Assembly: GCF_030052815.1 (NCBI RefSeq)
Contig: NC_079498.1
Coordinates: 90,316,273-90,380,272 of the forward strand
Origin: Hevea brasiliensis
Taxonomy: Eukaryota; Streptophyta; Magnoliopsida; Malpighiales; Euphorbiaceae
Direction of reading: 5' to 3'
Length of the DNA stretch: 64,000 nt
In this document: one piece after another, positions 50,115 through 62,472 of the stretch
Layout of the letters: each line of letters opens with the position of its first letter
Position numbering within the stretch: position 1 is the stretch's first letter
Translations under genes and position numbers: made by a program
Notes under the pieces: model-generated
Told to the model about the DNA's origin: nothing
The model's input: the letters and a program-made list of their open reading frames with translations, nothing else
Databases searched by the model: none

Positions 50115-53100
50115 TGTAACATTCTCACTTTAGCTAATCCGTACAGTCTACTGTTTCGGTAACCAATATCGGTCCAAACAGTTAGAATGTTTGAAATTAT
50201 AATTAGACTAAAGTGGAGAGTTATAAAGAAAGTAAATAATGCTCATAAAAATCAAGGAAAAATTTTTAGAAACCAAATACACTAAGGTTAAATGAGTCGA
50301 AACCCCAGTGATGAGTAACCTGAAGGGAAAGTGATGGTGAAGGCCGTTAACAACCCTAGACCCGAAGGAAAAATTATAAAATAATTTTTGGGACTCTAAA
50401 GAAGGGTCATTGAGGTTCTTATGGCATTAGAATGCCAAGAAATTGCTTAGAAAATTTTTTCTATTGGTACACATTATTTTGGCTCGTTAAGCCAAACGGA
50501 TGGCATTTTTGTCATTTCGTCTTCAGAGATGATTTTTGACCAACTTGTGCATTTATATAAATAATTTATACGACATAAAATGTGAATAAATAATGTTAAA
50601 AATTTAATTAAAATTAAATAGACAAGAAAAGGATAGAAAATGAGAAAAAAAAAGGATTATGACATCATTATGATGTCATTACTATTCTCCCACCCAATCA
50701 CATGTTGACACATGGCACTAATATGTTTAAAAAGACTTAATGGGTAGAAAACAAAAGAAAAAAAAAATCAATAGCCTCTTATCTTCTTCCTTGCCATTTC
50801 ACTCTCCCTCCATGGCCACCATTATCAAGCTTTTAAAGCTTGATTTCCATAGTTTTTACCCAACTAAACCCTATGTTCCCAACACAAAAACTTGTTCTTA
50901 CATCTTGGTGAGTCTTCTGGGAGCAAAAAGAAAAGAAAAAGAAGAACCCTAGCAAGTTGGAATTTCACTCCATTAGAGGTTAGTGACTTAAACTTGATTT
51001 TCTCTTTAAATTCATGTTTAAGGAGTATGATTGAGTGCAAAATTACAAAGAAATTTAATAAATACTATGTGTATGCCCATCCCATATTTTTTGCAGCCTT
51101 GGTTGTGGTAAGATTTTGATGATTTTCATGGAACTAAAATAGTAGTATGGCTACCCTTGGTATTAATCTCTTAAGTGGAGTAATGAAATGCAAGTTATAA
51201 TGCATGGTTTGAGATAGTTGAGTTAGGGTTTGGGGTGAAAATGCGACCCTGATCATGGATGATGAAAGTAGGTTTTAATGGTCTATTAGTGACCATTTGG
51301 TTTTGTTTGAATAAAAAATGAAGTGGGTTGTGTAGTGGGAATTGAGTTTGGTGTGGCTGCCCTTGGTGACCTGCAGGACTGGGCATGAGTCCAGCAGGTT
51401 TGGGCAGCAATAACTAGAGTTGTAGAGGTTCAATTGGTGCAAAGCTAATTGGACATGAAACTAGACACATAATGGCACAACTTTGGTGAAGAAAACATGC
51501 CCTGAAAATCAAACCAAGTTGACCTAAAGATTGCCCTAATCTGGGTGACCTGCATTCTGCCTCGGCAAAATGACCAAATGAACAGTGTTCAGTCATTTGG
51601 TCATAACTCAGTGTAGAAAGGTCCAATTGACCTGAAATTTTACCAACAACAAGCTGAGATATAGATCTACAACTTTCATGAAGAAATCTAACTCAAATTA
51701 TGATCATAACATATTCAAAAAGTGACCTGCAGTCACTGCTCAAAATACTGTAGATTTGGTCAGTCCAGAAATTCTGGAAAAATTATAATCCGGCCAGTTG
51801 TGGTTTATGGGCCATAACTTGAGCTACAAAACTCCAAATGGAGTGATTCAAAAAAGGAAATATAACTAGACAAAATAAGGAACAACTTTCACGTTGATCA
51901 TTTTGCCAAATTCCCATTGCAAAAATGACTAATGGAACAGTAAACACAAAGCTTGAAAACTGAAAATTTTGAACAATTAACATTAAGCTTAGAAATTGTA
52001 TTAGCAATAAATACCAACAATTTTAGAATGCAAAATGTGGTATGTTGGGAGTATTAAAACCAATGTACCTATTGTCCATATAAAAGTCAACATTTTGTTG
52101 ACTAATGAATTGAATAGTAACACCAAAACTTGAATTTTAAGAATTGTGAAACTTAAAAGTGTAATATGCCCTAGTATACCTAGCAAGAATGCTTTGGATA
52201 TGTTGGCATGCCAATAGGGTTCTGTTAGCAGTGCTACATATGGCTTCATGCCATTTTGTGATAAAATAGCCTTTGGCTATGTTGATTGAGATATTATACT
52301 TGGGTTTAATCCTTAATAATTATTACAGCTTATTAGTTGTTCTATTGCACACCAGGAAACACAATGTGACCGATGGTGTGATGGTCCGAGGTACTTAGTA
52401 CCCAGTGCCAGTTTACCCGTTTATCCAGTCCAGTCGACTAGTATGGGTTACTCGGGCAATGATAATAAATTTTACCAAATTTTAATCGAATAATACTGCA
52501 ATAAATATATAGAAATTTAGTCTACCAAAAATGTAAACATACATTCTGCATATTTACTTTATTTTAGTTATTTTATTTTATATTGTCACCACTAAGTAGA
52601 ATTGCTTAGCGCGTCGCTTTTGCCACGCGCAGGTACTGGAGACATAGCTGGGGAGTCCAGCAGGCCTCATATAGGGTGAGCCTTCAGATCTGTGCTCGGA
52701 GTCCAGAGTCACCTCACATTGCAGTGCATTTGGTAGGACATTATGCCACTTTTAATATTTTGATATTTTGTATTTTGTAAACTTTTGTAATGTATATTAT
52801 AAATTCATGTAATTTGGCTTTTGATGTAATTATCTATGAACTATGTTCAGTAATAAATACTGTGAGCATTTCTCATTGAGTTGACTGTAATATGAATTGA
52901 ATTAAATTTTGAGATACTGAAGTCAATTGAGAAATTACTGAGAATATATTGGTGGTTGACTGAGAATGATGTGATAATTTTATTGGAATTGTTTTTAACA
53001 GATTCAGAAGAACTGTTTTTCCAATTTACAGCCGGAACTCTGCCAGATTTTCTATAAAATTTATGGACAATGTAAATAAATAAGTAAAAAGGGTAAATTG

Positions 53101-53182
53101 AATTGAAATATGATTTGGTGCTCCGGCACACTGTGTGGCGTATCTTGCTCGGCTACACTGTAGATGGGTAAGGGGTGTCACA
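50115..53182 (+). mobile_element. 3,068-bp solo LTR with target-site duplication CAAAT
   Basis: It begins TGTAACATTCTCAC and ends GGGGTGTCACA. CAAAT flanks it at 50110-50114 and 53183-53187. Removing the block restores Tekay LTR text that parallels 27490-27515 (..TAACT.ATT.GGTTCCAATGTTATAGGAT). It has the same family landmarks as 27813-31860: the GTGATGAGTAACCTGAAGGG block, 'CCATAACTTGAGCTACAAAAC', 'GCTTAGCGCGTCGCTTTTGC' and 'ACAGCCGGAACTCTGCC'. There is no internal coding region, so it is a solo LTR. ORFs within it are chance. Confidence 0.92.
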
Positions 53183-53187
53183 CAAAT

Positions 53188-53519
53188 AACTTATTAAGTT
53201 CCAATGTTATAGGATCAGACTTGAGGGATTCGAGAAGCTAAGGATCCGAGGCTAGCTACCATTCGTGTTAGGTGGTTGATAGACTTCAAGAGGTGAGTAA
53301 TTCTAATCCTAATAAATGTAAATCCTTTAAATATGATTCATGATCATCCACATGTATCATTTCATTGTTTACTAAGGTGTATGTATCTAGAACCCGAATA
53401 TCTTACATTTTTTGCATAATTGTTGTTGATGAATGATGGAATTTGGATGATCCACTAGTTTTCCCTATGTTATGCATATGTTATGTTTATTATGTGATCA
53501 TGCATGATCTGTGGTGGTG
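53188..53519 (+). mobile_element. Tekay 3' LTR, third segment
   Basis: It matches the 5' LTR at about 27500-27812 (GACTTGAGGGATTC, TTAGGTGGTT, AGAGGTGAGTAATTCTA, GATCATGCAT..GTGGTGG). It ends where the Tat element begins. The rest of the LTR should lie beyond the right edge of the Tat element, outside this window. Confidence 0.85.
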
Positions 53520-56500
53520 TGTAAGGTGGGGGCTCGTAGTAAGGCATGAGGTGAAATATCATCTACTAGAATTATATAAAATGCACCAGGTAATACCTAA
53601 GAAAGATAATGGAGTCACAATGGTTTCACTTAAGTACTACCTCCTTAGACAATATTTCCTAGATATGTACTTCATACAATCCTAATAGAATGGAACCACT
53701 GGTAAGCACTGTATTCCCATAACACTACCACGGTACTAAAGATTTATGCCATGAAGGCATAGATAGAGCAGTCACCAGAGTAATAACTGGAACATATTCA
53801 GTGTTTCTTCCGAGGGTCATAGATGGCAACTTACTCCTTGCAGAGTTTTCACAACCATCATTACAATAGCCCAATGTCTAGGTTTGGGATAGTGGTTACG
53901 TAATGGAGAGGTGTTAGGCACCCTTACACTTGGTCTAACCTCGTTAATTCAAGTGTCAGTCCTCTACTAATATTTCTAAAAATCTTGTTTATTATTTCTC
54001 TATTAAACTTTGTTCTAAAAATGCAATTCTAATCCTACACATGCAAGAAATTCACAAAAAGGTTATTATTTACAAATAGTTTTCATACACAAGTAATTCC
54101 TATCTATGGGATTGCTAATTATTTAAATGATATTTACCAAATGACTAAAATTAATTTATTATTGAGAATTTAATTGACAAAAAAATTTAATTTCAAACAA
54201 CCCTAAGTTTCTATTTAACCTAATTAATTGAATTTTCACCAAGTTACCCTAAGGATAATTAAACTAAATTAATTATGTACATATATAATTTATTCTAATA
54301 TCACATAAGGCCCAAACAACCACAACCTAATAAAGATTTCTAACATACTAATTTATTTTACAATTACCAAGTATTAAGTTAAATTTATTTTATTTGCCAA
54401 TGTTAGTTTCATTTACAAATAAGATTAATTTTAATTTACTAAGTAATTTATTTAAATTAATTACATACAAAAGTCGATTGAATTAAAAACAAAGTTAATT
54501 TTAATTTACCAAATAAAAATCCTATTATTACTATATTTTCATGCCAACAGCTATTTTAAAAATTTAGAGCTACTTACTTGTTGATAATTGCAGTTGCCAT
54601 TGGGGCAAACTACCCTTAAAAAAGGGTCTTCTCTTTTAATATGGCAATGATATTTCTGACTTACTCCAGTTTGGCTTCACATAAATGCCCTCTTTGGTAC
54701 TTACCTCAGGACTAGTTATCAATTTTGTTTATAATAATAAAAAAATAAAGAAAACTTAAAAAAAAATAAGGAAAGTAAAGAAAGTAAGAAAACACTAATA
54801 ACAATTCATATTGAATTCTAACTCTAGTCTCTTAAGGGGTTAAGATTCTTAATTAGTTACAACTACCAAAGAGTCCATGTCTTCTAACATATTCCAAACA
54901 CTTCATAGTACTTCTTGAATTAAAAGAATATAGAAAAATAGATCAAATATCAATTGAAATCTAAGAACACACGAGAACATGTAAAAACATACAATTCCCA
55001 AATTCTGGCAGATTGACAGTAGTAAGAAATCTAATTTTTGAAAAATAGTTATACATACCTAAAAATCACGAAAAAATTATAAAAGACAACCAAAATATTA
55101 TACAAGATAATAAAACTCTAGCCAAATGGTATACATAAATCGTAATTTTTTCCAGTGACGGAATTGCACTATTTTCTTTGTAAAATTTATAACTCATCAA
55201 CCACAATAGATATGAATGCAAAACCAATTGAAAAAGATTCATAAGATTCTAAAATTTATTTTAGACATCAGAGTTGCACAAAAATATTAATAAACAAGGG
55301 AGATATGGGCTTCATAAGTCGGGTATGCTACAAATCGGGTTTTGCAGGAACCCTAAATTCAAATAGCTATAACTTATAAAATACAAAAGTTTTTTCAGTG
55401 ATTCTTGAGCCTAAAATTAATAAAATTTTGTGTACAATATCAATATAATTTTTTTCAAAATTTTTACAAATCCATAAGATAATAGAAAGTAATAAAAATC
55501 TAGGAGACAGAAAATTGAATATGTGCAGAGTTGTGTATCCCCTCAAATTAAATATGATTATATGATCCACATGAACATGCAAGATACATTAAAAGACAAA
55601 GAACATAGAATTAAATATTACGTGGCAAAGATCTTAAAAAGAAAATAATAAGAACCAACCCTGAAGAAATCTTGCAAGAAAATCTTCTTGAAAAAAAGAA
55701 AAGAAACATGAAAGAACTAAAAGAGTTTTGAATATCTCTAAATTTCCTATAGCTCTAAAATATCTCTAAATAGCTTTAAATTTTTTAAATATTTCTGAAT
55801 CTCTTTTTTTTTTTTTTTCCCCTTTCTTCTCTTACTCTCTACCCCAAAAGGGTATTTATAGGGTTTTGGGAGAGAGGTGTGGTAGGGTTTGGAGTCATAG
55901 GGTGATAAGGTTCAAATAATTTAAACAACTGGGATTGGGAAATTTGGTGAGATTGAGATATGGGTGAGGTGTTTCAACCAATAGAAAGAGAGAGAGAGGG
56001 GGCGACGTTAATAAAGAGTGAGGAAGGGAGTGGGGCCAAGTAGGAGAGAGAGTTTATATGGGAGAGAGAAAGAGGTGTGAGAGGGTTTGGAGTCCTAGAG
56101 TGATAAGATTCAAATAACTTCAGAGAATTTGAGTGAGACTGGGATATGGGTGAGATGTTTCAACCAATAAGAATAGGGGGAGATAGGGCAGCACTAATAA
56201 GGAGTGAGGAAGAGAGTGGGGCCGAGTGGGAGAGAGAGTTTATATGGAAGAAGGAGAGAGGAAAAAAATATTTTTTTTATTTTAATTTTCAAAAAAAAAA
56301 TTAAATGAGTTCTGTTTAAAATTCCTAACTAAGCTTTCTTAGGCCCATGGGGTCCAATTAAACTTAATTAGGTTTATTTAAAAATTACCCATATTAAATT
56401 TAAACAATATAAAATTTTATTTAAATTTAATTAAATTAATTTTTCAAAAAATATATATATTTTTTTTCAAGATCATGCCACATAATTAATAATTCTACTC

Positions 56501-56603
56501 TATGCCTCTAATTACATCTTACAGTCATACAATTTTTTCATCATCAGGTTCTTTATGGCCTTAATACACATACTCATAATAAATCACAAAATAAGGATCT
56601 ACA
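53520..56603 (-). mobile_element. Tat-lineage gypsy element 3' LTR (left)
   Basis: It is a 3,084-bp LTR. On the - strand it starts TGTAGATCCTTATTTTG at 56603 and ends ..CCACCTTACA at 53520. The 53523-53849 end matches the right LTR at 62140-62459 (CGTAGTAAGGCATGAG, ATTATATAAAATGC, CACTTAAGTAC, CATATTCAGTGTTTCTTC). There is no coding sequence; the ORF on the - strand at 55367-55582 has no recognisable similarity. The edge may lie two bases further left (53518), because TGTG makes the junction ambiguous. Confidence 0.85.
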
Positions 56604-56616
56604 ATTTGCCTCCCAC
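56604..56616 (-). other. Tat element polypurine tract
   Basis: On the element's strand GTGGGAGGCAAAT directly precedes TGTAGATCC, the LTR start. This is the expected polypurine-tract/LTR junction. Confidence 0.75.
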
Positions 56617-56872
56617 TTTGACGAAAGTTGAAATCAATGCGAAAACATTGCTCAAGTCTCGTTAAAGTGAAACTCAATCTCCTAATAACTATGAAATATT
56701 GGCTATGAGGATCAAGTTTATCTTTCATGGTCAACATATTATATGTTATGAGACTAGATACAATCTCATAACAGTGATAACTGTGTCATGTGAAAATTGA
56801 GTGTATCTTGCTTTGTTGATACACTTTGCATCGTGAGACTAACTATAATCTCGTGATAATGGCAACTGTGTG

Positions 56873-57532
56873 ATTTGAAATGTTATGGATTCATATTTAG
56901 AGCTGCAGTCCTAAACTGCCTACGTATCCCCCTTACTATCTTGAGGAAGAATCAAACCCCCTCATAGTTTGACACTTGAAGCTGTGATGATGCATGTTCT
57001 TCTACGCCTTACATAACTATGCCATGTGTCCTAAGCAATGTTTAAGGACTTACTAAAAAACATATGTCTTGAAATGTTGTGGGTTTGTATTTAGGACCGC
57101 GATCCTAAACTACCTATGTATCCCCCTCGCTATCTTAAGAAAGAATCAGACCCCCTCGTAGTTTGATACTTGAAATTATAGTGATGTATGTTATTCTATG
57201 CCTTACACACCTACAAGTGACATATTGATGGATGTTCTTTTATGCCTTGCAAAACTATGCCATTTGTCCTAAACAACGTTTAAGGACTTATCAAAAAACA
57301 TCTGTCTTGAAATGTTATGGGTTCATATTTAGGATGCGATTTATAAGCGCCTCGTATCTCCCTCACTATTTTAAGGAAGAATCAGACCCTCTCGTAGTTT
57401 AACACTTGAAACTGTGGTGATGCATGTACTTCTATGCCTTATGCACTTATTGGTGACATGTTGATGCATGATCTTCTATGCCTTACACAACTATGTTGTG
57501 TGCCCTAAACAACATCTAAAGACTTACCAAAA
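56873..57532 (-). repeat. Three ~200-240-bp tandem repeats in Tat 3' untranslated region
   Basis: Copies start near 56873, 57067 and 57304. Each carries TTGAAATGTT.TGG, a GAATCA.ACCC.CTC.TAGTTT block, ATGCATGTTCTT-type and GCCTTACA blocks, and CTAA.CAA..T.TAA.GACTTA. The last two are about 237 bp apart; the first is shorter by an internal segment. Confidence 0.9.
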
Positions 57533-57879
57533 AATATCTAATTCATAATTTGAAAAAAAATTGAGATGATTAGGTCTCGAAACTCTCTCTGTGATTTTTG
57601 TGCTTCTTGTATGCTACTTCCTATCATGGCCACGCTAATTTTACTGGAGATTCTAAAAAAAACTTAGTGCTCTAAGGACCTCTTTTTACAAAAACTTTCT
57701 TTTAATCTAAAAATTTTTGAGAAAAATTGTTCATAAAAAAGACTTCCTTAAGGTCACAATACAATTTTTCTCTAATTTTTCTTTTTTTTCTCTCCCCCCA
57801 TGGTTTATTATTCTAAAGCTATTTCAAAATCTTATTCTGCCTTGACTCATTTCTCTTTCGTGAACTCCATTCTTTAAGT

Positions 57880-58369
57880 CCTAACGTTTGCCTGAAATGC
57901 CCTTTCAGGTTTTCATCTCAGCGAGCTTGCTCTAACTTTTACCTAAGTAGCCCTTTCGGGTTTTCCACTTAGTGAGCTCTCTTTTTTTTCCCTTTTTTTT
58001 TTTTAAATTAGACAATTACCAGGGCATTCACATCAAGTACCTCTTTTGTCATGCTCACAAGATATAGATTAAATCAAATCAATGCAGTTCAATTACTTAA
58101 TCATTTGATGTATCTCTCAAAACATAAACATTCACAATCATAATTAAATAAAATATATTCCTAGTTAATACAATAAAAACTTCTTTATTTATTCAGAAAC
58201 ACCATTACTCCCTCTTACATTTAGTTTTACTAAATTTTCATCCTTTGAAAGTTAGAAATAAGCTTTATAACCTGCCGAATGGCCTTTTCAGATATTCTAT
58301 CCAGATCTTTTCTCATCTCTCCTTTTGCCTAGACAGCCTTTTGTAAGTTTTCAATCTAGCATTTTTTTC

Positions 58370-58401
<32 letters not shown>

Positions 58402-58455
58402 AGCGTTACTTTTGCCTAGATCGCCTTTTGTTGGTTTTCAGCCTAGTGGACCTGT
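57880..58455 (-). repeat. Degenerate short repeats with T-runs in Tat 3' untranslated region
   Basis: A unit of the form TTTGCCTA.A..GCCTTTT..GGTTTTCA.CCTAG recurs around 57888, 57938, 58270, 58323 and 58411. Long T tracts separate several copies (57968-58003, 58368-58401). There is no coding potential. Confidence 0.75.
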
Positions 58456-58482
58456 CTCACACAAAGTACCATATGAGCCTGT

Positions 58483-59400
58483 CTAAGTTGATTGATTCTT
58501 GAAATTCATTCTATCCAAGTCTGATATTCTTATAGCACCTCTTGGAATGATCTTTTTGACTACGTATGGACTATTCCAGTTTGGCTTAAACTTTCCTCTT
58601 GGATCAAAAGGGATGGGCTGAGCTTGTTTCAAAACCATGTCTCCCTCTTTGATCTTTCTCGGCTTCACCTTTTTATTAAAGGCCCTGGCTATCTTCCTCT
58701 GTTAAGCCTGCATATGATACAAGGCTTGCATTCTCTTTTTATTAATCAAAGCTAGTTCTTCATATCTTTTTTGGGCCCACTCATTTTCTGAGATCTTAGC
58801 TTTTAGCATCACTCTCAAGGATTCGACCTTTAGCTCAATGGGTAGCACTGTTTCAGTCCCATACACTAAAGAGAATGGGATTGCCCCCATAGATGTTCTT
58901 GTAGTAGTGTGATAATCTTAAAGAACATAAGGGAGTTTTTTGGGCCAATCCTTATATGTTTCGAACATTTTTGTCAAAGAATCCACTACTCTGTAGGATT
59001 CAGTTTCAACCCATTTAGTGATGTAGTCCCCACCATTATAAATCTATGGCCATTAGAAGCTGTGAGAGAAATCTTCCTAATGATGTATATGCCCCAAATT
59101 AAAAATGGCCATGGTAAGTCATACTATAGAGCTTACTTAATGGTAGATGGTTTAAGTTTACATGGATCTAACATTCATGACATTTCTTAACAAACTTGGC
59201 GTAATCAGTCTCTATAGTAGACCAATAATAACCCAACATTAGAATTTTCCCAACAAAAACCTTTCCATTCATATGGGGACCACACATTTCTGCATGTACT
59301 TCTTTCATTATTTGCGTAGCTTATTTTTCTATCACACATAAGAGTTTGTAAAGTTGCCCCCCAACTAAAGTAAATTGAGTGGCTAATCTACGAATTGTTG
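58483..59400 (-). pseudogene. Tat integrase remnant
   Basis: Going down the - strand, the zinc-binding part survives near 59390-59200 (HAEMCGPHMNGK, then KKCHEC). Next comes 'TASNGHRFI' near 59055, preceded by WGIYII where WGMDIIG is usual, so the first catalytic Asp is Tyr. The middle of the core is missing or scrambled. The C-terminal part is clear: GAIPFSLVYGTETVLPIE (58890-58702), then KEGDMVLKQAQPIPFDPRGK and NWNSPYVVKKIIPRGA (58668-58483). This C-terminus is characteristic of Tat-type gypsy integrases. Stops and frameshifts make it non-functional. Confidence 0.88.
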
Positions 59401-59599
59401 CTCTATCTCTTTTATAGGCTGATTATGGGTATTTTTTCACTTTTAGGTACCTCCTTATGCCTACATATCATTTTCCTTCACCCTTTAGGTCCACATGTGC
59501 TACTACTAATCCTTCATAGCATGAAATTTTAATCCTCATTAGGATAACTAACTAAGTCAATTTTTAATCACCCTTTTCCTATAGGGACACCAGTGTGGC

Positions 59600-59990
59600 T
59601 TGGGAATCGATTATCTGATTCTAAGCTCAAAGCATGTGCTTTATGGTCATCTTATAAAATTAGCTAATAGTTTCTTTATATATTCCAAGTATAGCCTCAA
59701 TTTTCCTTCCTTCAATTCCCATTCAACTTTAATATAAGAGACCACTAGCATCGAATCTCCAATTACCTCTTCTTTCTTTGCCTTAACATCTATCATTGCT
59801 TCTAGGCCATAGATGCAGGCCTCATATTTAGATCTATAGGGATCTTGTGTTGTACTATGTCTTGGTCAATTCTCGACATATTTTTATAAGACTAGGTAAA
59901 TGCTTCTTGGTACTTTGTTAATAAGGCTATAAATTTATCTCTTTCTTCTTAGATTAAATCTTCAACTAACTTAATGCCTTTAGGATTATT
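59600..59990 (-). pseudogene. Tat RT start fused to RNase H by internal deletion
   Basis: From about 59960 the - strand reads ALLTKYQEAFT, a stop where Trp is usual, then SYKNMSRIDQDIVQHKIPID. This is the first part of the Tat reverse transcriptase. At about 59830 it passes directly, with a frame change, into KYEACIYGLEAMIDVKAKKE..VIGDSMLVVSYIKVEWELKE, which is RNase H. The RT palm with its catalytic Asp residues is absent, so nearly the whole RT domain is deleted. Confidence 0.82.
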
Positions 59991-60349
59991 TGGTATGACC
60001 AAACTAATAGAGATCAATTTTGATGCATTAATAGAAATAGATTCTAAATGATAATGAATGCCATGCATATGCCTATTAGAATAAACATCAAACAAGTAAG
60101 TAAAAGGACTAGTCATATTATTAATTTTTGCCTCAAAATCTTTATCAAGTACATCATAAATGGAAACATCAGTATCACTACTTTGAGCATTACAAAAGAC
60201 AGACTCAAACTTAGGAGTGTAGCTTTAGGTGCTTGGCTTCCATGTAGTCTTTAGCTCAATGGTGTTGATTTCTACTCTAGCTCTTTCACACGTGGTAACC
60301 CCTAATCATATGTCTAGGTAATTGCCTCATCTTTTAAGAACTTAGGAGG

Positions 60350-61060
60350 CTTTCACTATTCTTTTTCTTTAGTTGGCTCATAGCCTAAACCATACCTTTT
60401 GATCTGCCTTTTGATCTCAGAAAAAGTTACCAGGCCATCTACATGTTTTTCTACACCCATAACAGGAAAAAACTTCATCCCTTTCTTCACAATAGCCACT
60501 TTTGGATCTATTCAGTTTTCGTATATCTCAGTAACTTGAAAACCAGACATTGGTGGAGCTGAATCATCTACTTGTAATGCAACTACCTCCTCATCAAAAT
60601 TGGTATGGACATCCAAAGGACCCTTATCACAACTATAATTATCACAAATGTCAACAATCATTATAGACTGAGGTTTACTAGGCTTTTGGATACTTTGGAT
60701 AAAGTCAATAATTCTGTTAGGATTATTTGGGTAGTAGAGATCATGTAGAGACCTAGTGGAGGTAGAAATTTTAGTTAAGCATAGGCCTGATGCTGGTGTT
60801 TGGTCGGTTTCTAGGTTGGTTATCTTTTTTGCATCAATTCGGCCTTAGATATCATGCTTAAGTTGGAAGCATTAGTTAGTGTCATGATCGAGGGTTTGGT
60901 GGAACTGGAAATATTGGATGATATCATAGCTAGGTGGGAGTAAATTTGGTGGTGGTCTACGTGCTAAGACTTGCAAGAGGTCTTGAGCTTTTAGACGCTC
61001 GAAAACTTTTGATAAGGGTTGGTTGAATTGGAAAAATCTCCTTGGGGTGTAAGACACAAT
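60350..61060 (-). pseudogene. Tat gag C-terminus and gag-pol linker remnant
   Basis: On the - strand 61057-60872 reads RRFFQFNQPLSKVFERLKAQ, RPPPNLLPPSYD and YFQFHQTLDHDTN, a stop, then CFQLKHDI. It corresponds to the Tat Gag end with its C-[AQ]-[YF]-H..GH.T..C-like knuckle; the first Cys appears as Phe or Tyr. Further down (60870-60350) partly open frames include 'APPMSGFQVTEIYEN' and 'TFSEIKRQIKRYGLGYEPTK', matching the region before RT in this lineage. No gag capsid core was found upstream, so gag is also shortened. Confidence 0.75.
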
Positions 61061-62116
61061 TTAAACCTCAATAACTTTAATGCCACTTAATTGGCCTACC
61101 GCAGGGCCTCTTTCTAAGGTTGACCACAAGTTTCTCTTTCAGCTCAAACATCTTGGCATTCAAGGTTTCATCAAGCATGGCCATAGTTTCTTCCATCCTA
61201 AGTAGTGCAGGTGAAATCCTTACTAATCTCTTCCCTTCTCAGACCCAATGATCTAATCGGAAGTCTCTTTGGTGTGTTTCAAGGCTATGTTTGCTAAAAA
61301 AAGAAAAAGTATTTAAGGGTTAACCTAAACATGCTATGTACATGAATGCAATGCATGAATGGACCTTTTTTTTTTTACCTTTGCCTTTACAAAACCAAAA
61401 CTAAACTAAAACCAAACCATATAAACTGAACTAAAATTGGACCAAAAACTAAATAAAAAATGAAAAAAAATCTTCAGACTGAATCTTCGCCCCCTTATAC
61501 CTCCAACTCTTATATGTAGGGTAAGAAAAAAAATTCTATCCTAGACTATGGTACCTTTGGACACACCAAGGGGTGGTCGGGGCGATCCTTCCCTCACAAA
61601 TAAAGGATATATATCCTTAAAGTTTAACCATAAGTAAGCATCCTTTTGCTTAACACTGATTTTGAAATGAACTTAGGCCTATACACACATTGGATTTATA
61701 CAAAGGCCTAGGTTCATCTCAACTACCACTAGAACTTATGGTTTGAATAGTAAGGTTATAAATCCAGCATAATAAAAATCTACGGGGTACCTAGGGCTGA
61801 AATCTATGGCTCATGGGCTGAAATCTATGGTTCATGGGCTTCATAAGGTAGGAAAAGTGTCACCCATGTGAGAGCTTGTCCATTAAGCACAACGGCTGGA
61901 GCTATGTCTCTTTTATATATTCAGAGGTACGAGCATGATGTGCCAGCATTCACCAATTTATCATAGCTCGAGTGCAACTATAGTCTCCTTGGCTAGTACT
62001 TGCGGGGCTAAAAAGGGTAAGGGTGATCCATGTGATAGTGTAGTGGAACGCAAAAAGTTTAACAAAAGAATAATATTAGACTAATAGAAACATATTTGAG
62101 TAACTATCCGTTTAAT
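61061..62116 (-). mobile_element. Tat element 5' leader region
   Basis: This is the sequence between the primer site and the surviving gag fragment. It contains repeated phrases (GGCTGAAATCTATGG occurs twice near 61797-61835) and no convincing frame. It should contain the gag N-terminus, which I cannot see. Confidence 0.55.
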
Positions 62117-62133
62117 CCTCAGTGGAGTCGCCA
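62116..62133 (-). other. Tat element primer binding site
   Basis: On the element's strand it reads TGGCGACTCCACTGAGGA, close to the tRNA-Arg-type TGGCGACTCC.CTGGGGA site familiar from Tat/Ogre elements. It lies three bases inside the right LTR edge. Confidence 0.85.
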
Positions 62134-62136
62134 AAC

Positions 62137-62459
62137 TATAAGGTGGGGGGTCGTAGTAAGGCATGAGATGAAATATCAACCACTAGAATTATATAAAATG
62201 CGTCAGGTAATGCCCAAGATAGATGGTGGAGTCACAATAATCTCACTTAAGTACCACATCCTTAGACAATATTTCCTAGACGTGCACTTCATACAATCCT
62301 AATAGAATCGAACCACTGGTAATTACCGTCTTCTCATAACATTATCATGGTACTAAGGATTTATGTCATAAAGGCATAGATAGAAAAAAGTTTCCCCCCG
62401 GGTAATAATCGAGACATATTCAGTGTTTCTTCTAAGGGTCATGAATGGTAATTTACTCC
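62137..62459 (-). mobile_element. Tat element 5' LTR (right), cut by assembly gap
   Basis: It matches the left LTR from TATAAGGTGGGG (left copy TGTAAGGTGGGG) to TTACTCC, where the N run begins. About 2.7 kb of LTR expected from the left copy is missing. Confidence 0.88.
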
Positions 62460-62472
62460 NNNNNNNNNNNNN
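62460..62472. other. Assembly gap (13 N)
   Basis: Thirteen N bases mark a join whose real length is unknown. The LTR on the left does not continue on the right. Confidence 0.98.
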
